A stretch of 64,000 bases of DNA from the NCBI GenBank assembly GCA_041653935.1, contig JBAZEO010000001.1:434001-498000 (forward strand), written 5' to 3'. Origin of the DNA: JAYEHL01 sp041653935 (GTDB lineage: Bacteria; Chloroflexota; Dehalococcoidia; E44-bin15). The notes beneath the pieces are model-generated. The model worked only from the letters and a program-made list of their open reading frames with translations. It was not told where the DNA came from and searched no databases. Positions 8,688-17,164 of this stretch are shown piece by piece. The position numbers and the translations under genes were made by a program. Each line of letters begins with the position of its first letter. Position 1 is the first letter of the stretch.

Positions 8688-9832
8688 AGATTACGGGCTA
8701 CCTCAGGGACATCCTCGAATCCGATGCCTTGCTTGCCGACGTCTGGATAAGCAGCGAGATATCTAACATGTCGGGGTCCTCCGCCGGACATTTATATTTC
8801 ACACTGAAGGACGAGGCCAGCCAGATGAGATGCGTCCTGTTCAACCGCAAACGACTGAGCGTTGACATAGAGAACGGCTTGGCAGTGGTAGCCCACGGTC
8901 GTATCTCGATATACGAGGTCAGCGGAGCCGTTCAGCTGTATGTAGATATGATCCAGCCCACAGGGTTAGGCGTACTCAACATGGAATTCGAGAGGCTCAA
9001 AGCCAAGCTGGCGGAGGAAGGCCTTTTCGAGCCCTCACGCAAACGCCCCCTGCCGGCATTCCCTGAAAAGATCGGCATCGTGACATCGCCGGGCGGCGCT
9101 GTGCTCCACGATATAACGAACATCATAAGCAGGCGTTATCCCGTAGTCGAGCTGGTGCTGGCGCCGACGACAGTGCAGGGTGAGAGCGCAGTCCCCGGGA
9201 TCATAAACGCACTGAATGCCCTTAACGACAGGGGAGATATAGATGTGATTATTATCGCGCGCGGCGGTGGTTCCATCGAGGACCTATGGGCCTTCAACGA
9301 TGAAAAGGTAGCCCGCGCTATATATTCCAGCAAGGCTCCTGTTATCAGCGGCGTGGGCCATGACACCGATTTCACCATAGCCGATTTCGTCGCCGATAAG
9401 CGGGCGCCGACGCCGTCCGCCGCCGCCGAGCTCGCGGTGCCCCACCGCGACGAGATCGAGACGCACATAGGAAGCTATATCGCAACGATGGCGGCATCGC
9501 TCTCCAACAGCATCGAGCGCGGACGCCAGCATGCGGATGAACTCTACGCGACGGCATCGAATCAGGTCAATAACGAAATATCCGTAAATATCGAAAGGCT
9601 CCGCGGTCAGGAGCTTAAACTGGATTCGCTGAGCCCGATGGCAACGCTGGAGCGCGGCTACGCGCTGGTGCAGAGCCATGCGAATGGCGAAGTTATCTCC
9701 AATATCTCACAGGTGGAACGCGGCGATATGATAACGGTACAGGTCAGCGACGGCCAGTTCAACAGCCGCGTCACCGGATCCAAGAAGGGATTGCAGGCAT
9801 GGATGAAGGACTTTCCTTCGAACAGTCACTGA
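8666..9832 (+). CDS. xseA: Exodeoxyribonuclease VII large subunit
   Basis: XseA (388 aa) is the catalytic subunit of exonuclease VII, which degrades single-stranded DNA from both ends. An N-terminal OB fold (about 1-100) is followed by the exonuclease VII domain with IGIVTSPGGAVLHDI, IIIARGGGSIEDLWAFNDE and VISGVGHDTDFTIAD motifs, a coiled-coil stretch that docks XseB (about 265-320), and a C-terminal basic segment. It is slightly shorter than typical members of 400-450 aa. It overlaps xseB by 34 nt, consistent with coupled translation of the two subunits. Its first codons are duplicated as a remnant 661 bp upstream. Confidence 0.97.
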   Translation: MQVYSVAQITGYLRDILESDALLADVWISSEISNMSGSSAGHLYFTLKDEASQMRCVLFNRKRLSVDIENGLAVVAHGRISIYEVSGAVQLYVDMIQPTGLGVLNMEFERLKAKLAEEGLFEPSRKRPLPAFPEKIGIVTSPGGAVLHDITNIISRRYPVVELVLAPTTVQGESAVPGIINALNALNDRGDIDVIIIARGGGSIEDLWAFNDEKVARAIYSSKAPVISGVGHDTDFTIADFVADKRAPTPSAAAELAVPHRDEIETHIGSYIATMAASLSNSIERGRQHADELYATASNQVNNEISVNIERLRGQELKLDSLSPMATLERGYALVQSHANGEVISNISQVERGDMITVQVSDGQFNSRVTGSKKGLQAWMKDFPSNSH

Positions 9833-10020
9833 AGCGCCTCGAAAAGATAACCGAGACCTTGCAGGAGGGCGGCATGCCGCTGGAAGAGATGATTGCTCTT
9901 TTCGAGGAGGGAGCCGCTCTGGCAAAGACATGTCATGAGAGGCTGAATAAAGCCGAGCTCAAGCTGAGCGAGGTGCAGACCATGTTTGAAAAGGATGAGA
10001 AAAGCGAGGAGTCCGCTTAA
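9799..10020 (+). CDS. xseB: Exodeoxyribonuclease VII small subunit
   Basis: The 73-aa acidic helical hairpin has the family pattern SFEQSLKRLEKITETLQEG, then PLEEMIALFEEGAAL and a second helix. XseB copies bind the coiled coil of XseA and control its activity. The start lies inside xseA, and the TAA is followed without a gap by the next ATG. Length and context are normal. Confidence 0.95.
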   Translation: MDEGLSFEQSLKRLEKITETLQEGGMPLEEMIALFEEGAALAKTCHERLNKAELKLSEVQTMFEKDEKSEESA

Positions 10021-10659
10021 ATGAGGTGCGACCTCCATATCCATACAATGTATTCGCCCGATTCAAAGACGACGCCGGACCAGATAATCTCACGCTGTAA
10101 GAAAGCCGGAATAGACTGTATTGCTATAACCGATCATAACACCATAAAAGGAGCCGTCGAGTTGAAACGCGTCGCCCCCTTCAAAGTGATCGTAAGCAGC
10201 GAGATTCACACCAGGGATGGTGAGGTCATCGGTTATTTTTTGAGCGAAGAGATACCTGGAAGACTCCCCGCGCTGGAGACAGTAAGACTCATCAAGCAGC
10301 AGGGGGGTCTAGTTTGTGTTCCGCATCCGTTCGATATACTGCGCGGCTCAGCTATAGAACGGCACGCCCTGGATGAGATACTATCTGAAGTTGACATAAT
10401 AGAAATATTCAACGCGCGTTCCATCAACCATCGCCATAACACCATGGCCCGGCAGTTCGCGGCGCAGCACAAGCTTCTGGCAAGCGCCGGCAGCGACGCC
10501 CACACACCAAACGAGATCGGCAGAACGTATGTAGAAATGCCGGATTTCGATGGGAAGGACGGCTTCCGCGACGCGCTGGCGCAGGGTAATATCGTAGGAC
10601 ATTACTCTTCAATTTTAGTGCATGTTAGCAGCCGCTGGGCCCAAATAAGGAAGGTTTGA
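10021..10659 (+). CDS. PHP-domain phosphoesterase
   Basis: The 212-aa protein is a stand-alone PHP domain with metal-binding motifs in order: DLHIHTMYSPDS (4-15), AITDHN, HPFD, and GSDAHTPNEIG near the end. Stand-alone PHP proteins of this size include phosphoribosyl 1,2-cyclic phosphate and nucleoside 3',5'-bisphosphate phosphatases; the substrate cannot be chosen here. It starts on the base after the xseB stop, with AGGAG in xseB as ribosome site, and lies one base before the formyltransferase-like gene, so it is part of the same transcript. Confidence 0.88.
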   Translation: MRCDLHIHTMYSPDSKTTPDQIISRCKKAGIDCIAITDHNTIKGAVELKRVAPFKVIVSSEIHTRDGEVIGYFLSEEIPGRLPALETVRLIKQQGGLVCVPHPFDILRGSAIERHALDEILSEVDIIEIFNARSINHRHNTMARQFAAQHKLLASAGSDAHTPNEIGRTYVEMPDFDGKDGFRDALAQGNIVGHYSSILVHVSSRWAQIRKV

Positions 10660-10660
10660 T

Positions 10661-11470
10661 ATGCAGCAGCAGCCATACAGAATCGGTTGGTTTTCTACCG
10701 GCAGGGGAGAAGGCTCTCGCAATCTCCTGAGATCAACTTTGAACAGCATAATCAGAGGGGATATAAAGGCCGAGATATCCTTCGTCTTTTGCAACCGCGT
10801 GCAGGGGGAGCACGAGGGCAGCGACGAATTCATGAAGCTGGCAAACAGCTACAGCATACCCATCGTCTGCGTGTCATCCAATAAGTATAAACAGGAAAAT
10901 ACCGGCGACTGGCGGTCAAGATTCGAAACAGAGGTCATCGAGAAGCTAGAGCCTTATCCGTTCGATCTGGGCGTACTGGCCGGGTATATGCTTGTTTTAG
11001 GCAAAGACATGTGCAGCAAATACCCGATGATCAACCTGCATCCGGCGGCGCCCGGCGGCCCGGTAGGCACATGGCAGGAAGTTATCTGGAATTTAATAGA
11101 AACAAAAGCTAAAGAAACAGGTGCCATGATGCATCTGGTCACACCGATACTCGACGGCGGACCGACCGTCAGCTACTGTAAATTTTCAATCAGGGGCAAA
11201 CCGTTTGACAGATACTGGAATGAAATAAAAAAGCTCCCCCTCTATGAGATACAGAAACACGAGGGAGAGAGGAATCCGCTGTTCGCTGAGATAAGAAAGC
11301 ATGGAGCTGCCAGGGAAATACCGCTGATCATATCGACGATAAAGACGTTCGCCGAAGGTAAAATTAAAATAGATAACGACAGAGTGGTAGACAGCAAGGG
11401 CAAACCCATCAAGGGATACGATTTAACGAAGGAAATCGATAAGAAAGTAAAAGAGCCTCTTTCTTCATGA
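10661..11470 (+). CDS. Formyltransferase-fold protein related to PurN
   Basis: The 269-aa protein shows the GART formyltransferase fold. A nucleotide-type N-domain is followed by MINLHPAAPGG, which holds N125 and H127, and LDGGPTVSY with D165; these match the PurN catalytic Asn, His and Asp. It differs from PurN in the Gly-Thr-Trp-Gln loop after the His motif and in a C-terminal extension of about 70 residues. It therefore probably uses a formyl-tetrahydrofolate-type donor on another acceptor, or is a divergent GAR transformylase. No other purine gene is near. It overlaps the HAD gene by 4 nt (ATGA), suggesting a shared pathway. Confidence 0.75.
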   Translation: MQQQPYRIGWFSTGRGEGSRNLLRSTLNSIIRGDIKAEISFVFCNRVQGEHEGSDEFMKLANSYSIPIVCVSSNKYKQENTGDWRSRFETEVIEKLEPYPFDLGVLAGYMLVLGKDMCSKYPMINLHPAAPGGPVGTWQEVIWNLIETKAKETGAMMHLVTPILDGGPTVSYCKFSIRGKPFDRYWNEIKKLPLYEIQKHEGERNPLFAEIRKHGAAREIPLIISTIKTFAEGKIKIDNDRVVDSKGKPIKGYDLTKEIDKKVKEPLSS

Positions 11471-12426
11471 ACCTTATATTCTTCGATATGGAAGGCCCGC
11501 TGTCGATACACGACAACATGCGGGCACTGATGAAGCTCATCCCCAACGGCAACGCGATATTTGAAGTTGTTCGACGCTACGACCGCCAGCGGACATACGA
11601 GGAAGAAGATGCTTACGACCCGGGCGACGACCTCTCCGTACTCGCTCCGTTTATCATTCATAACGGAATCACCTCCAACGACATAGCAAAACTGGCCGAT
11701 GAAGCCACAATCGTCGACGGAGCGAAAGAGCTGATCGAGAGCTTGTCCGGCTGGCAGGTCTTCTGCATCAGCACCGCCTACGAGCAATACGCCGCCCGCA
11801 TCATGCAGCGCGTAGGAATCACCCGAGAAAACCTTGAATGCACCTTGTTCCCCCTGGAACGGATAAAAAGCCTTGCGACCAAAGAAGACTACTCACGCAT
11901 CGCTGCCTTCGAGAACGAGATGCTCAACATGCAAAACATCGATGATAAACACGTCAAGCTGCGTTTCGAAGGCTTCTTCCGCAAAGAGCTCGCGCAGACA
12001 GCCTTCGGCAAGGCCGTGCGTGAGATTAAACCGATGGGAGGACGCAAGAAGGCCGCGGCACTAAGAAACGTCGCCCGCCTGCGCGGCGTCTTCCCCGAGC
12101 AATGCGTCGTCATCGGAGACAGCATCACAGACTCAAGGATGCTGGAAACGGTGCACCTGCCCGGCGGTCTGGCCATAGCCTTCAATGGCAGCGAGCACGC
12201 CCTGGCATATGCGACGATGGGACTCGCCTCGACCGATATACGCGACATCAAGCCCGCGCTCGACGCATGGGCGCAGGGCAGCCGCGAGGCAGTGAAGCAA
12301 TTTGTCGAATCCCAAAAGGGGCGGGGCAAATTCCAGTGGCTGGCCGACGCCGACAGTTTAGAGGAACCGCTCAAGATTCACCTCGGCATCCGCCAGCAGG
12401 TGCGCAGGGCGGCGGGGCTTGGGTAA
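11467..12426 (+). CDS. HAD-superfamily phosphatase, ThrH-like motif I
   Basis: The 319-aa protein is a HAD hydrolase. Motif I is FFDMEGPL (D7, E9); the usual second Asp is Glu, as in ThrH-type phosphatases. Motif II is the Ser of CIST, a Lys lies in GGRKKAAAL, and motif IV is VIGDSITDSRML. A long helical cap is inserted between motifs I and II and another segment between II and III. The substrate is unknown. Coupling to the formyltransferase-like gene suggests it acts on that product or substrate (inference). A family A palindromic repeat starts 8 bp after the stop. Confidence 0.75.
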   Translation: MNLIFFDMEGPLSIHDNMRALMKLIPNGNAIFEVVRRYDRQRTYEEEDAYDPGDDLSVLAPFIIHNGITSNDIAKLADEATIVDGAKELIESLSGWQVFCISTAYEQYAARIMQRVGITRENLECTLFPLERIKSLATKEDYSRIAAFENEMLNMQNIDDKHVKLRFEGFFRKELAQTAFGKAVREIKPMGGRKKAAALRNVARLRGVFPEQCVVIGDSITDSRMLETVHLPGGLAIAFNGSEHALAYATMGLASTDIRDIKPALDAWAQGSREAVKQFVESQKGRGKFQWLADADSLEEPLKIHLGIRQQVRRAAGLG

Positions 12427-12434
12427 AGCAACCT

Positions 12435-12483
12435 GTAGGGTGGGCTCCGCCCACCATCTATCGGCGGGCACAGCCCGCCCTAC
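12435..12483. repeat. Family A palindromic repeat, copy 1
   Basis: Two hairpins bracketed by GTAGGG and CCCTAC: GGGTGGG/CCCACC and GGCGGG/CCCGCC. The same architecture is present at 47113-47169 and 48842-48903, with a minimal form at 52927-52954. It lies just past the HAD stop and could act as an RNA hairpin. Confidence 0.85.
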
Positions 12484-12485
12484 CG

Positions 12486-12863
12486 CTAAGTAATCTTCTC
12501 CAATATCTGGTCTATATCGTTAAAGCGAGGTATATCCGTCTTCATATCCCACCAAATGAACTCTTCGAGTTCTTTGCCACGCAATCTTGGTTCATCATCT
12601 GTTTCAATCAGAGAAACCTTATGTTTGAACAGAGAGCCTTCAAGGTCACATCTGAAGATACGTTCTGCTTTACGCGCCCTCATCCCCAATTCTTCATGAA
12701 GCTCCCGGATGGCTGCTGCCATTGAGGGCTCGTGGTGTTGTGTCCCACCGCCAGGCAGGGAAAACTTAAGTTTCCCTTTATCCCGAACGAGAAGGACCTT
12801 GCCATCCCTAAATACTACTGCGGTTCCTCTAATTCGCACTTTATGAATCTCCCATCCGACCAA
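12486..12863 (-). CDS. NUDIX hydrolase
   Basis: The 125-aa protein carries a perfect NUDIX box, GX5EX7REUXEEXGU, reading GGTQHHE, then REL and HEELGM at about 38-62. NUDIX enzymes hydrolyse nucleoside diphosphates linked to another group. The RGTAVVFRDGKVLLV start resembles MutT/ADP-ribose-type members, but the substrate is open. It is convergent with the HAD gene, with a family A repeat between them. It is the only gene on the minus strand before 14.3 kb and has its own transcription unit. Confidence 0.9.
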   Translation of the reverse strand: MVGWEIHKVRIRGTAVVFRDGKVLLVRDKGKLKFSLPGGGTQHHEPSMAAAIRELHEELGMRARKAERIFRCDLEGSLFKHKVSLIETDDEPRLRGKELEEFIWWDMKTDIPRFNDIDQILEKIT

Positions 12864-12973
12864 TCGATATTACTGCCAACTGATCATATGAACAGCAAGA
12901 TTATACTACCTGACATCGATCAGAACCAAATATTGCGGCCTCACCTGTAAATCTATATAATGAAACCATCGAC

Positions 12974-13070
12974 AAAGAGGTGCAGGAGAATCATCGCCTG
13001 CCGGGGGTTTTGGGGGTGTCCCCCATCTTTTTTTATGTTCCCCCAATCTTGGGGGATAACAGGGGGTTGA
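12974..13070 (+). repeat. Family B tripartite hairpin repeat, copy 1
   Basis: Three hairpins in fixed order: GTGCAGGAGA...CGCCTGCC, TGGGGGTGTCCCCCA, and TCCCCCA...TGGGGGATA, followed by ACAGGGGGTTGA. It lies upstream of the 3-hydroxyacyl-CoA dehydrogenase in the same orientation. Four further full or split copies are in this window, all in + orientation. Confidence 0.88.
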
Positions 13071-13117
13071 CATCAACTGGAACTCCCATCGATTGATAAT
13101 ATAAAGGAGGGACGCAC

Positions 13118-14014
13118 TTGGAGTTAAAAGACATCAAAACAATAGCCGTCATCGGCGGCGGCACTATGGGTTCCCAGATATCGGAGCTACTCTCATATAC
13201 CGGCAAATATAACGTAACACAGTGGTCGCGAACAGACGATACCGTCAAGAGGGGCATCGACGCCATCGCAGACAGGCTCAAGAAATTCTATGTTGAAAAA
13301 GGCAAGATGACCCAGGACGAGATGGACCAGATAATGGGTCGCATCAAGGGCACGACTGACATAGGAGAGGCGGTAAAGGACGCCGACCTGATTATAGAGT
13401 CGGCCATGGAAAGGATGGACATCAAGAAAGATGTCTTCCAGAAGATCGATGCCAGCGCCCCCGCCCGCGCTATCCTTTCCACTAACACCTCCCAGATGAA
13501 TATCACCGAGATCGCCGCCATTACCAAACGCCCACAGGTGGTCATCGGTATGCATTTCTTCAACCCGGTGAGCAAGATGAAGCTCGTCGAGGTGGTAAAA
13601 GGCACGCTGACCTCGCCTGATGTTGTGAAGGTCATCTGCGAGCTGGCCGTGAAGCTGGGCAAAGAGACCGTTATCTGCAAGGACTTCAGCTACGGCTTCA
13701 TCGCCAACAGGGCCTATCGCGCCCTGCGCTGGGAAGCCCTTGATATGATCCGAGAGCGCGTCGCCTCCCCCCAGGACATCGACAAGGCCTTGAAGCTCGG
13801 CTATAACTTCCCCATGGGCCCGCTCGAGCTCGGCGACTTCAGCGGCGCGTGGGGCACCTACGCCGTCTCCGAGGCGGACGCCATGAAGGAGTTCGGCCCG
13901 GAGAAGGGGAAACTGCACCCGCTCATCAGGACCATGGTGCGGGCGGGCTACACCGGCGGACGCCACGGCAAGGGCATCTACGCTTTCTGGGATGAAGTAG
14001 CCTCCAAGTGGTAA
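13118..14014 (+). CDS. 3-hydroxyacyl-CoA (3-hydroxybutyryl-CoA) dehydrogenase
   Basis: NAD-dependent enzyme (298 aa) that interconverts 3-hydroxyacyl-CoA and 3-oxoacyl-CoA. It has an N-terminal Rossmann domain with GGGTMG (13-18), then STNTSQM, catalytic H146 in HFFNPV, E158 in KLVEVV, N197 in FIANR, and the helical C-terminal dimer domain. The start is TTG, supported by AAAGGAGG at 13103-13110. It faces the enoyl-CoA hydratase across two terminators, so the two beta-oxidation steps are neighbours on opposite strands. It may serve fatty acid or butanoate-type metabolism in either direction. Confidence 0.92.
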   Translation: MELKDIKTIAVIGGGTMGSQISELLSYTGKYNVTQWSRTDDTVKRGIDAIADRLKKFYVEKGKMTQDEMDQIMGRIKGTTDIGEAVKDADLIIESAMERMDIKKDVFQKIDASAPARAILSTNTSQMNITEIAAITKRPQVVIGMHFFNPVSKMKLVEVVKGTLTSPDVVKVICELAVKLGKETVICKDFSYGFIANRAYRALRWEALDMIRERVASPQDIDKALKLGYNFPMGPLELGDFSGAWGTYAVSEADAMKEFGPEKGKLHPLIRTMVRAGYTGGRHGKGIYAFWDEVASKW

Positions 14015-14037
14015 ACGACTAACATCGTAAAAACTAA

Positions 14038-14065
14038 GGGCGCTGGTTTGACCAGCGCCCTTTTT
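14038..14065 (+). terminator. Rho-independent terminator after the hydroxyacyl-CoA dehydrogenase
   Basis: 10-bp perfect stem (GGGCGCTGGT / ACCAGCGCCC) with a 3-nt loop, then five T residues. Confidence 0.93.
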
Positions 14066-14112
14066 AATCTTCTTTTATGCTGTTGAAGGTGTTCTTCACC
14101 TCGCCGAACTAA

Positions 14113-14204
14113 AAAGAGGTGCAGGAGATTTCTCTCCTGCCAGGGGACATGGGGGTGTCCCCCATTTTTAAGTTCCCCCAAGAGTGGGGGATAAAGGGGG
14201 TTGA
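14113..14204 (+). repeat. Family B tripartite hairpin repeat, copy 2
   Basis: Same three-hairpin order as copy 1 (GTGCAGGAGA...TCTCCTGCC, GGGGGTGTCCCCC, TTCCCCCA...TGGGGGATA, AGGGGGTTGA). It lies between convergent genes and precedes no + strand gene, so it is not tied to gene starts. Confidence 0.88.
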
Positions 14205-14242
14205 TACAACTAAAGAAGAGGACTATCAACCATCTCAAAAAC

Positions 14243-14275
14243 AAAGAGCGCAGGTCAAAAAACTGCGCTCTTTTT
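14243..14275. terminator. Bidirectional terminator between convergent genes
   Basis: AAAGAGCGCAG (14243-14253) pairs with CTGCGCTCTTT (14263-14273). T-rich runs lie on both strands, so it can end transcripts from either side. The minus-strand reader is the crotonase. Confidence 0.85.
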
Positions 14276-14314
14276 AATTCATCGACTGTTGTTATGATCT
14301 AAACGATCGACGTA

Positions 14315-15091
14315 TTATCTGCCTTTGAAATTCGGCTTGCGCTTCTCGGCGAAGGCCTTCGGGCCTTCCTTCGAATCCTCGGTATCGAGCAGTTTGTCGA
14401 CAAGGTCAAGCTCGAGCTGCATGCCGTCCTTCAGCGTCATGTCGGTTCCCTGAATGATGCACTGCTTCGCCGCTCTGACCGAAAGCGGGCCGTTCTCAGA
14501 CATCTTCTGAGCCCACGCCATCGCCTCTTCCATCAGTTTATCGGCAGGGACAACCTTGTTGATAAGACCGATGCGTAACGCTTCCTGTGCATCGATAGAG
14601 GTTCCCATGAGAAGCATCTCGGAGGCCTTGGCCCGGCCTATCTGCCGCGGCAGCCGCTGAGTACCGCCCCAGCCCGGTATCAGATTCCACTTCACCTCGG
14701 GAACACCGAGCTTAGCATGCTCCGCTGCGATACGGATATCACAGGCCAGGACCACCTCCAGGCCGCCGCCCATGGCGACGCCGTTGATGGCGGCGATAAT
14801 GGGCTTGAATATCTCCAATCCCCTCTGGATAAGCTTGGGCGCATCCCCTCCGGGGGAAGGCAGCCTGTCGCCGCTGGCATCCATCGTCTTCAGGTCGAAT
14901 CCGGCGGAGAAGGCCTTATGGCCCGACCCGGTCACTATCGCTACCCACGCATCAGGATCGTCTTTGAACTTGATGCTTGCCTCGCTGAATGCCTTGGTCT
15001 GCGGGGGGTTGAAAGAGTTCATCGCCTCCGGGCGGTTCAGTGTGATTATTACAACATGACCCTTCTTCTCGTATAGGACTTCGTTTGCCAA
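14315..15091 (-). CDS. Enoyl-CoA hydratase/isomerase (crotonase family)
   Basis: The 258-aa protein has the crotonase oxyanion-hole motifs SAGFDL (62-67) and GVAMGGG (104-110). Both hydratase glutamates are present: E112 in GGGLE and E132 in VPEVKW, 20 residues apart as in rat mitochondrial hydratase. It therefore most likely hydrates 2-enoyl-CoA. The start is TTG, with GGAGGG about 7 nt upstream; the next Met is far inside the fold. It lies behind clpP on the same strand with a 76-nt gap and is convergent with the hydroxyacyl-CoA dehydrogenase. Confidence 0.92.
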   Translation of the reverse strand: MANEVLYEKKGHVVIITLNRPEAMNSFNPPQTKAFSEASIKFKDDPDAWVAIVTGSGHKAFSAGFDLKTMDASGDRLPSPGGDAPKLIQRGLEIFKPIIAAINGVAMGGGLEVVLACDIRIAAEHAKLGVPEVKWNLIPGWGGTQRLPRQIGRAKASEMLLMGTSIDAQEALRIGLINKVVPADKLMEEAMAWAQKMSENGPLSVRAAKQCIIQGTDMTLKDGMQLELDLVDKLLDTEDSKEGPKAFAEKRKPNFKGR

Positions 15092-15167
15092 AAAAATCCC
15101 TCCTTAATTTTTAATCATATGTGCTTGCGGCCAGAGGCCGCTATGAGGACCGAATACCAGCTGCGAT

Positions 15168-15767
15168 TTACTTTCGTTCTTCCTTTTTCAGTATCTCATC
15201 GACTATGCCGTACTCCACGGCCTGCTCGGCGCTGAGGAAGAAATCCCTATCGGTATCCTTTGAGACCTTTTCGAAGGCCTGGCCGGTATGGTTGGCAATT
15301 ATATGGTTCAATTTCTCCTGCAATCTTATGATTTCTTTAGCATGGATAGCTATATCCGATGCCTGTCCCTGAACGCCGCCCATCGGCTGGTGCATATGAA
15401 TCGTGGCATTAGGCAGGGCGTAACGCTTGCCCTTTGCTCCCGCGCACAGGAGAACCGTGCCAAAGCTCGCAGCCGAGCCGACGCATATCGTAGAAACATT
15501 GCACCGCATCAGCTGCATCGTATCGTAGATCGCGAGACCGGAACTCACCACCCCACCGGGGGAATTGATATAAAGGCTGATGTCTTTATCCGGATCCTCG
15601 CGCTCAAGATAGAGGAGCTGGGCTATAATGAGGTTGGCGATCTGGTCGTTGATGGGGAAACCTAAAAATATTATGCGCTCCTTCAGCAGCAGCGAATATA
15701 TATCTAAAGTGCGCTCACCCCTGGCGCTGGTCTCAGTTACATAAGGTATAACAGCCATTGGATCCAT
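15168..15767 (-). CDS. clpP: ATP-dependent Clp protease proteolytic subunit
   Basis: Serine protease (199 aa) that forms a double heptameric chamber fed by ClpX or ClpA-type unfoldases. The catalytic triad is S101 (GSAASFG), H126 (MHQPMGG) and D175 (DTDRD), with standard spacing. The nucleophile motif is GSAASFG rather than GQAASMG, a mild deviation. GGGGGAG lies before the ATG. It follows tig by 17 nt, the classic tig-clpP order; clpX is not downstream as it often is. Confidence 0.96.
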   Translation of the reverse strand: MDPMAVIPYVTETSARGERTLDIYSLLLKERIIFLGFPINDQIANLIIAQLLYLEREDPDKDISLYINSPGGVVSSGLAIYDTMQLMRCNVSTICVGSAASFGTVLLCAGAKGKRYALPNATIHMHQPMGGVQGQASDIAIHAKEIIRLQEKLNHIIANHTGQAFEKVSKDTDRDFFLSAEQAVEYGIVDEILKKEERK

Positions 15768-15784
15768 TTGCTCACTCCCCCTCT

Positions 15785-17122
15785 CTATTTAGTTTCGCCT
15801 TCACTCGAGGATTTCTCCTCTGTCTTCGCAACTTCCGTTTTCGCTTCGTTCGATGCGATATCCAGCAGTATCTTAACTGCCTTACTGACGATGAGTGTTC
15901 TCTCTATGGATAGTCGAGGCTCCGGCGATTGAAATACCTTGGCCATCTCCTCGCCCCGCTCGCCGGCCGACTGAACCATCTGCTGTATCTCAGCCTCTAT
16001 CTCCTCAGGAGTGACCTTTACATTCTCTTTTTCGGCAACTTTGTCGACTACGAGGGATATGGCGATCTGTTTGCTGGCCAGAGGCCTCAGACTCTCACGC
16101 AATTCATCAATGCTCTTTTTCTGGCTCTTCAGGAAATCCTCCAGGGTCATGCGCCGCGCCGCAAGCTCCCTCTCTCTCTCCATAATCACACGATCGATCT
16201 CCTGTTCTACCAGAACGGGAGGAAATTCCAGCTTCGACTTTTCCACAACCGCTTCAAGCACCTTCTGCTCAAAACGCCTCATGGCGCCAACCTGATAAAC
16301 ATTATTCAGGTTGGATGTAATGTTCTTCCTCATGTTTTCGACATTATCGAAATCGCCGCCCATGCTCTTGGCAAAATCGTCATTGATCTCGGGAAGCTTC
16401 TGCTCTTTAACCTCGTTCAGTTTTACCTTGAACGAGCAGATTTTGCCGGCGATTTTGGGAGCCTTGAAGTCGGCGGGGATTGAGAGCTCAAATTCCTTCT
16501 CCTGGCCTTTCTCCATACCTTCTATCTGCTCGGAGAACCCGGGTACAGGCACCGGCATATCCTTGTGCACCTGAATCTGGAAGTCCTTCTGCTCGACCAG
16601 CTTCTCCCCGTCCACCGTGCCGAACAGGTCGATTGCAACCAGGTCCTCGAACTTCACCGGGCGTTCCACAGGCTCCCATGTCGCATTCTGCAAGCGCACC
16701 TGCTCAATGACCTTATCCACCTCGGCCTCGTCGACGGTAACGGGCTCCTTGTCGATCCTGATCCCGCTATAATCCCCCAGCTCCACGGTCGGCGGCAGGG
16801 ATACGGTAGCCTTGAATACAATCGGCTCCATCTTTGTGATCTCTATCTGCGGTCTGGCAATAATCTCCACCTTCTGCTCATCGATGGCCTTGCCTAACAG
16901 CTCCGGCACCAGATGTTCCATGGCTTCCTCAAGCAAAGCGCCACGCCCGATATGGCGTTCCAGCATACTCCTTGGCGCCTTGCCGCGGCGAAAGCCGGGG
17001 ACCTCGATCCGATCGACAAGATGACGATATGCAGTAGATAGTGATTTCTCCACCTCGTCCGGCTCCGCCTCCACCTCAAAAAGCATTTGTCTGTTTTCTA
17101 TTGTTTGTGATGATACTTTCAT
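15785..17122 (-). CDS. tig: Trigger factor
   Basis: Ribosome-bound chaperone and prolyl isomerase (445 aa). The N-domain carries the ribosome-binding signature GFRRGKAP (43-50). The FKBP-like domain (about 160-245) and the helical C-domain follow, ending in an acidic and lysine-rich tail. Length is normal. On the minus strand an extended -10 (TGCTATAAT) ends only 8 nt before the ATG, and no Shine-Dalgarno is present, so the mRNA may be leaderless. It is transcribed with clpP. Confidence 0.96.
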   Translation of the reverse strand: MKVSSQTIENRQMLFEVEAEPDEVEKSLSTAYRHLVDRIEVPGFRRGKAPRSMLERHIGRGALLEEAMEHLVPELLGKAIDEQKVEIIARPQIEITKMEPIVFKATVSLPPTVELGDYSGIRIDKEPVTVDEAEVDKVIEQVRLQNATWEPVERPVKFEDLVAIDLFGTVDGEKLVEQKDFQIQVHKDMPVPVPGFSEQIEGMEKGQEKEFELSIPADFKAPKIAGKICSFKVKLNEVKEQKLPEINDDFAKSMGGDFDNVENMRKNITSNLNNVYQVGAMRRFEQKVLEAVVEKSKLEFPPVLVEQEIDRVIMERERELAARRMTLEDFLKSQKKSIDELRESLRPLASKQIAISLVVDKVAEKENVKVTPEEIEAEIQQMVQSAGERGEEMAKVFQSPEPRLSIERTLIVSKAVKILLDIASNEAKTEVAKTEEKSSSEGETK

Positions 17123-17130
17123 AATAAAAT

Positions 17131-17139
17131 ATTATAGCA
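17131..17139 (-). promoter_or_regulatory. Extended -10 promoter element for tig
   Basis: On the minus strand TGCTATAAT (17139-17131) lies 8 nt before the tig ATG. The -35 region is weak (GAAGAC-like). The spacing puts the transcript start within a few bases of the start codon. Confidence 0.6.
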
Positions 17140-17164
17140 GAAAATAGTCTTCATTCCAATAATT

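Noticed and set aside
12974..14204. Family B repeats as transcription terminators
   Set aside because: The stems lack T-runs where needed, and several copies lie upstream of genes rather than after them.
15126..15141. GCGGCC/GGCCGC hairpin between clpP and the crotonase as terminator
   Set aside because: The stem is short and not followed by a T-run on the minus strand.
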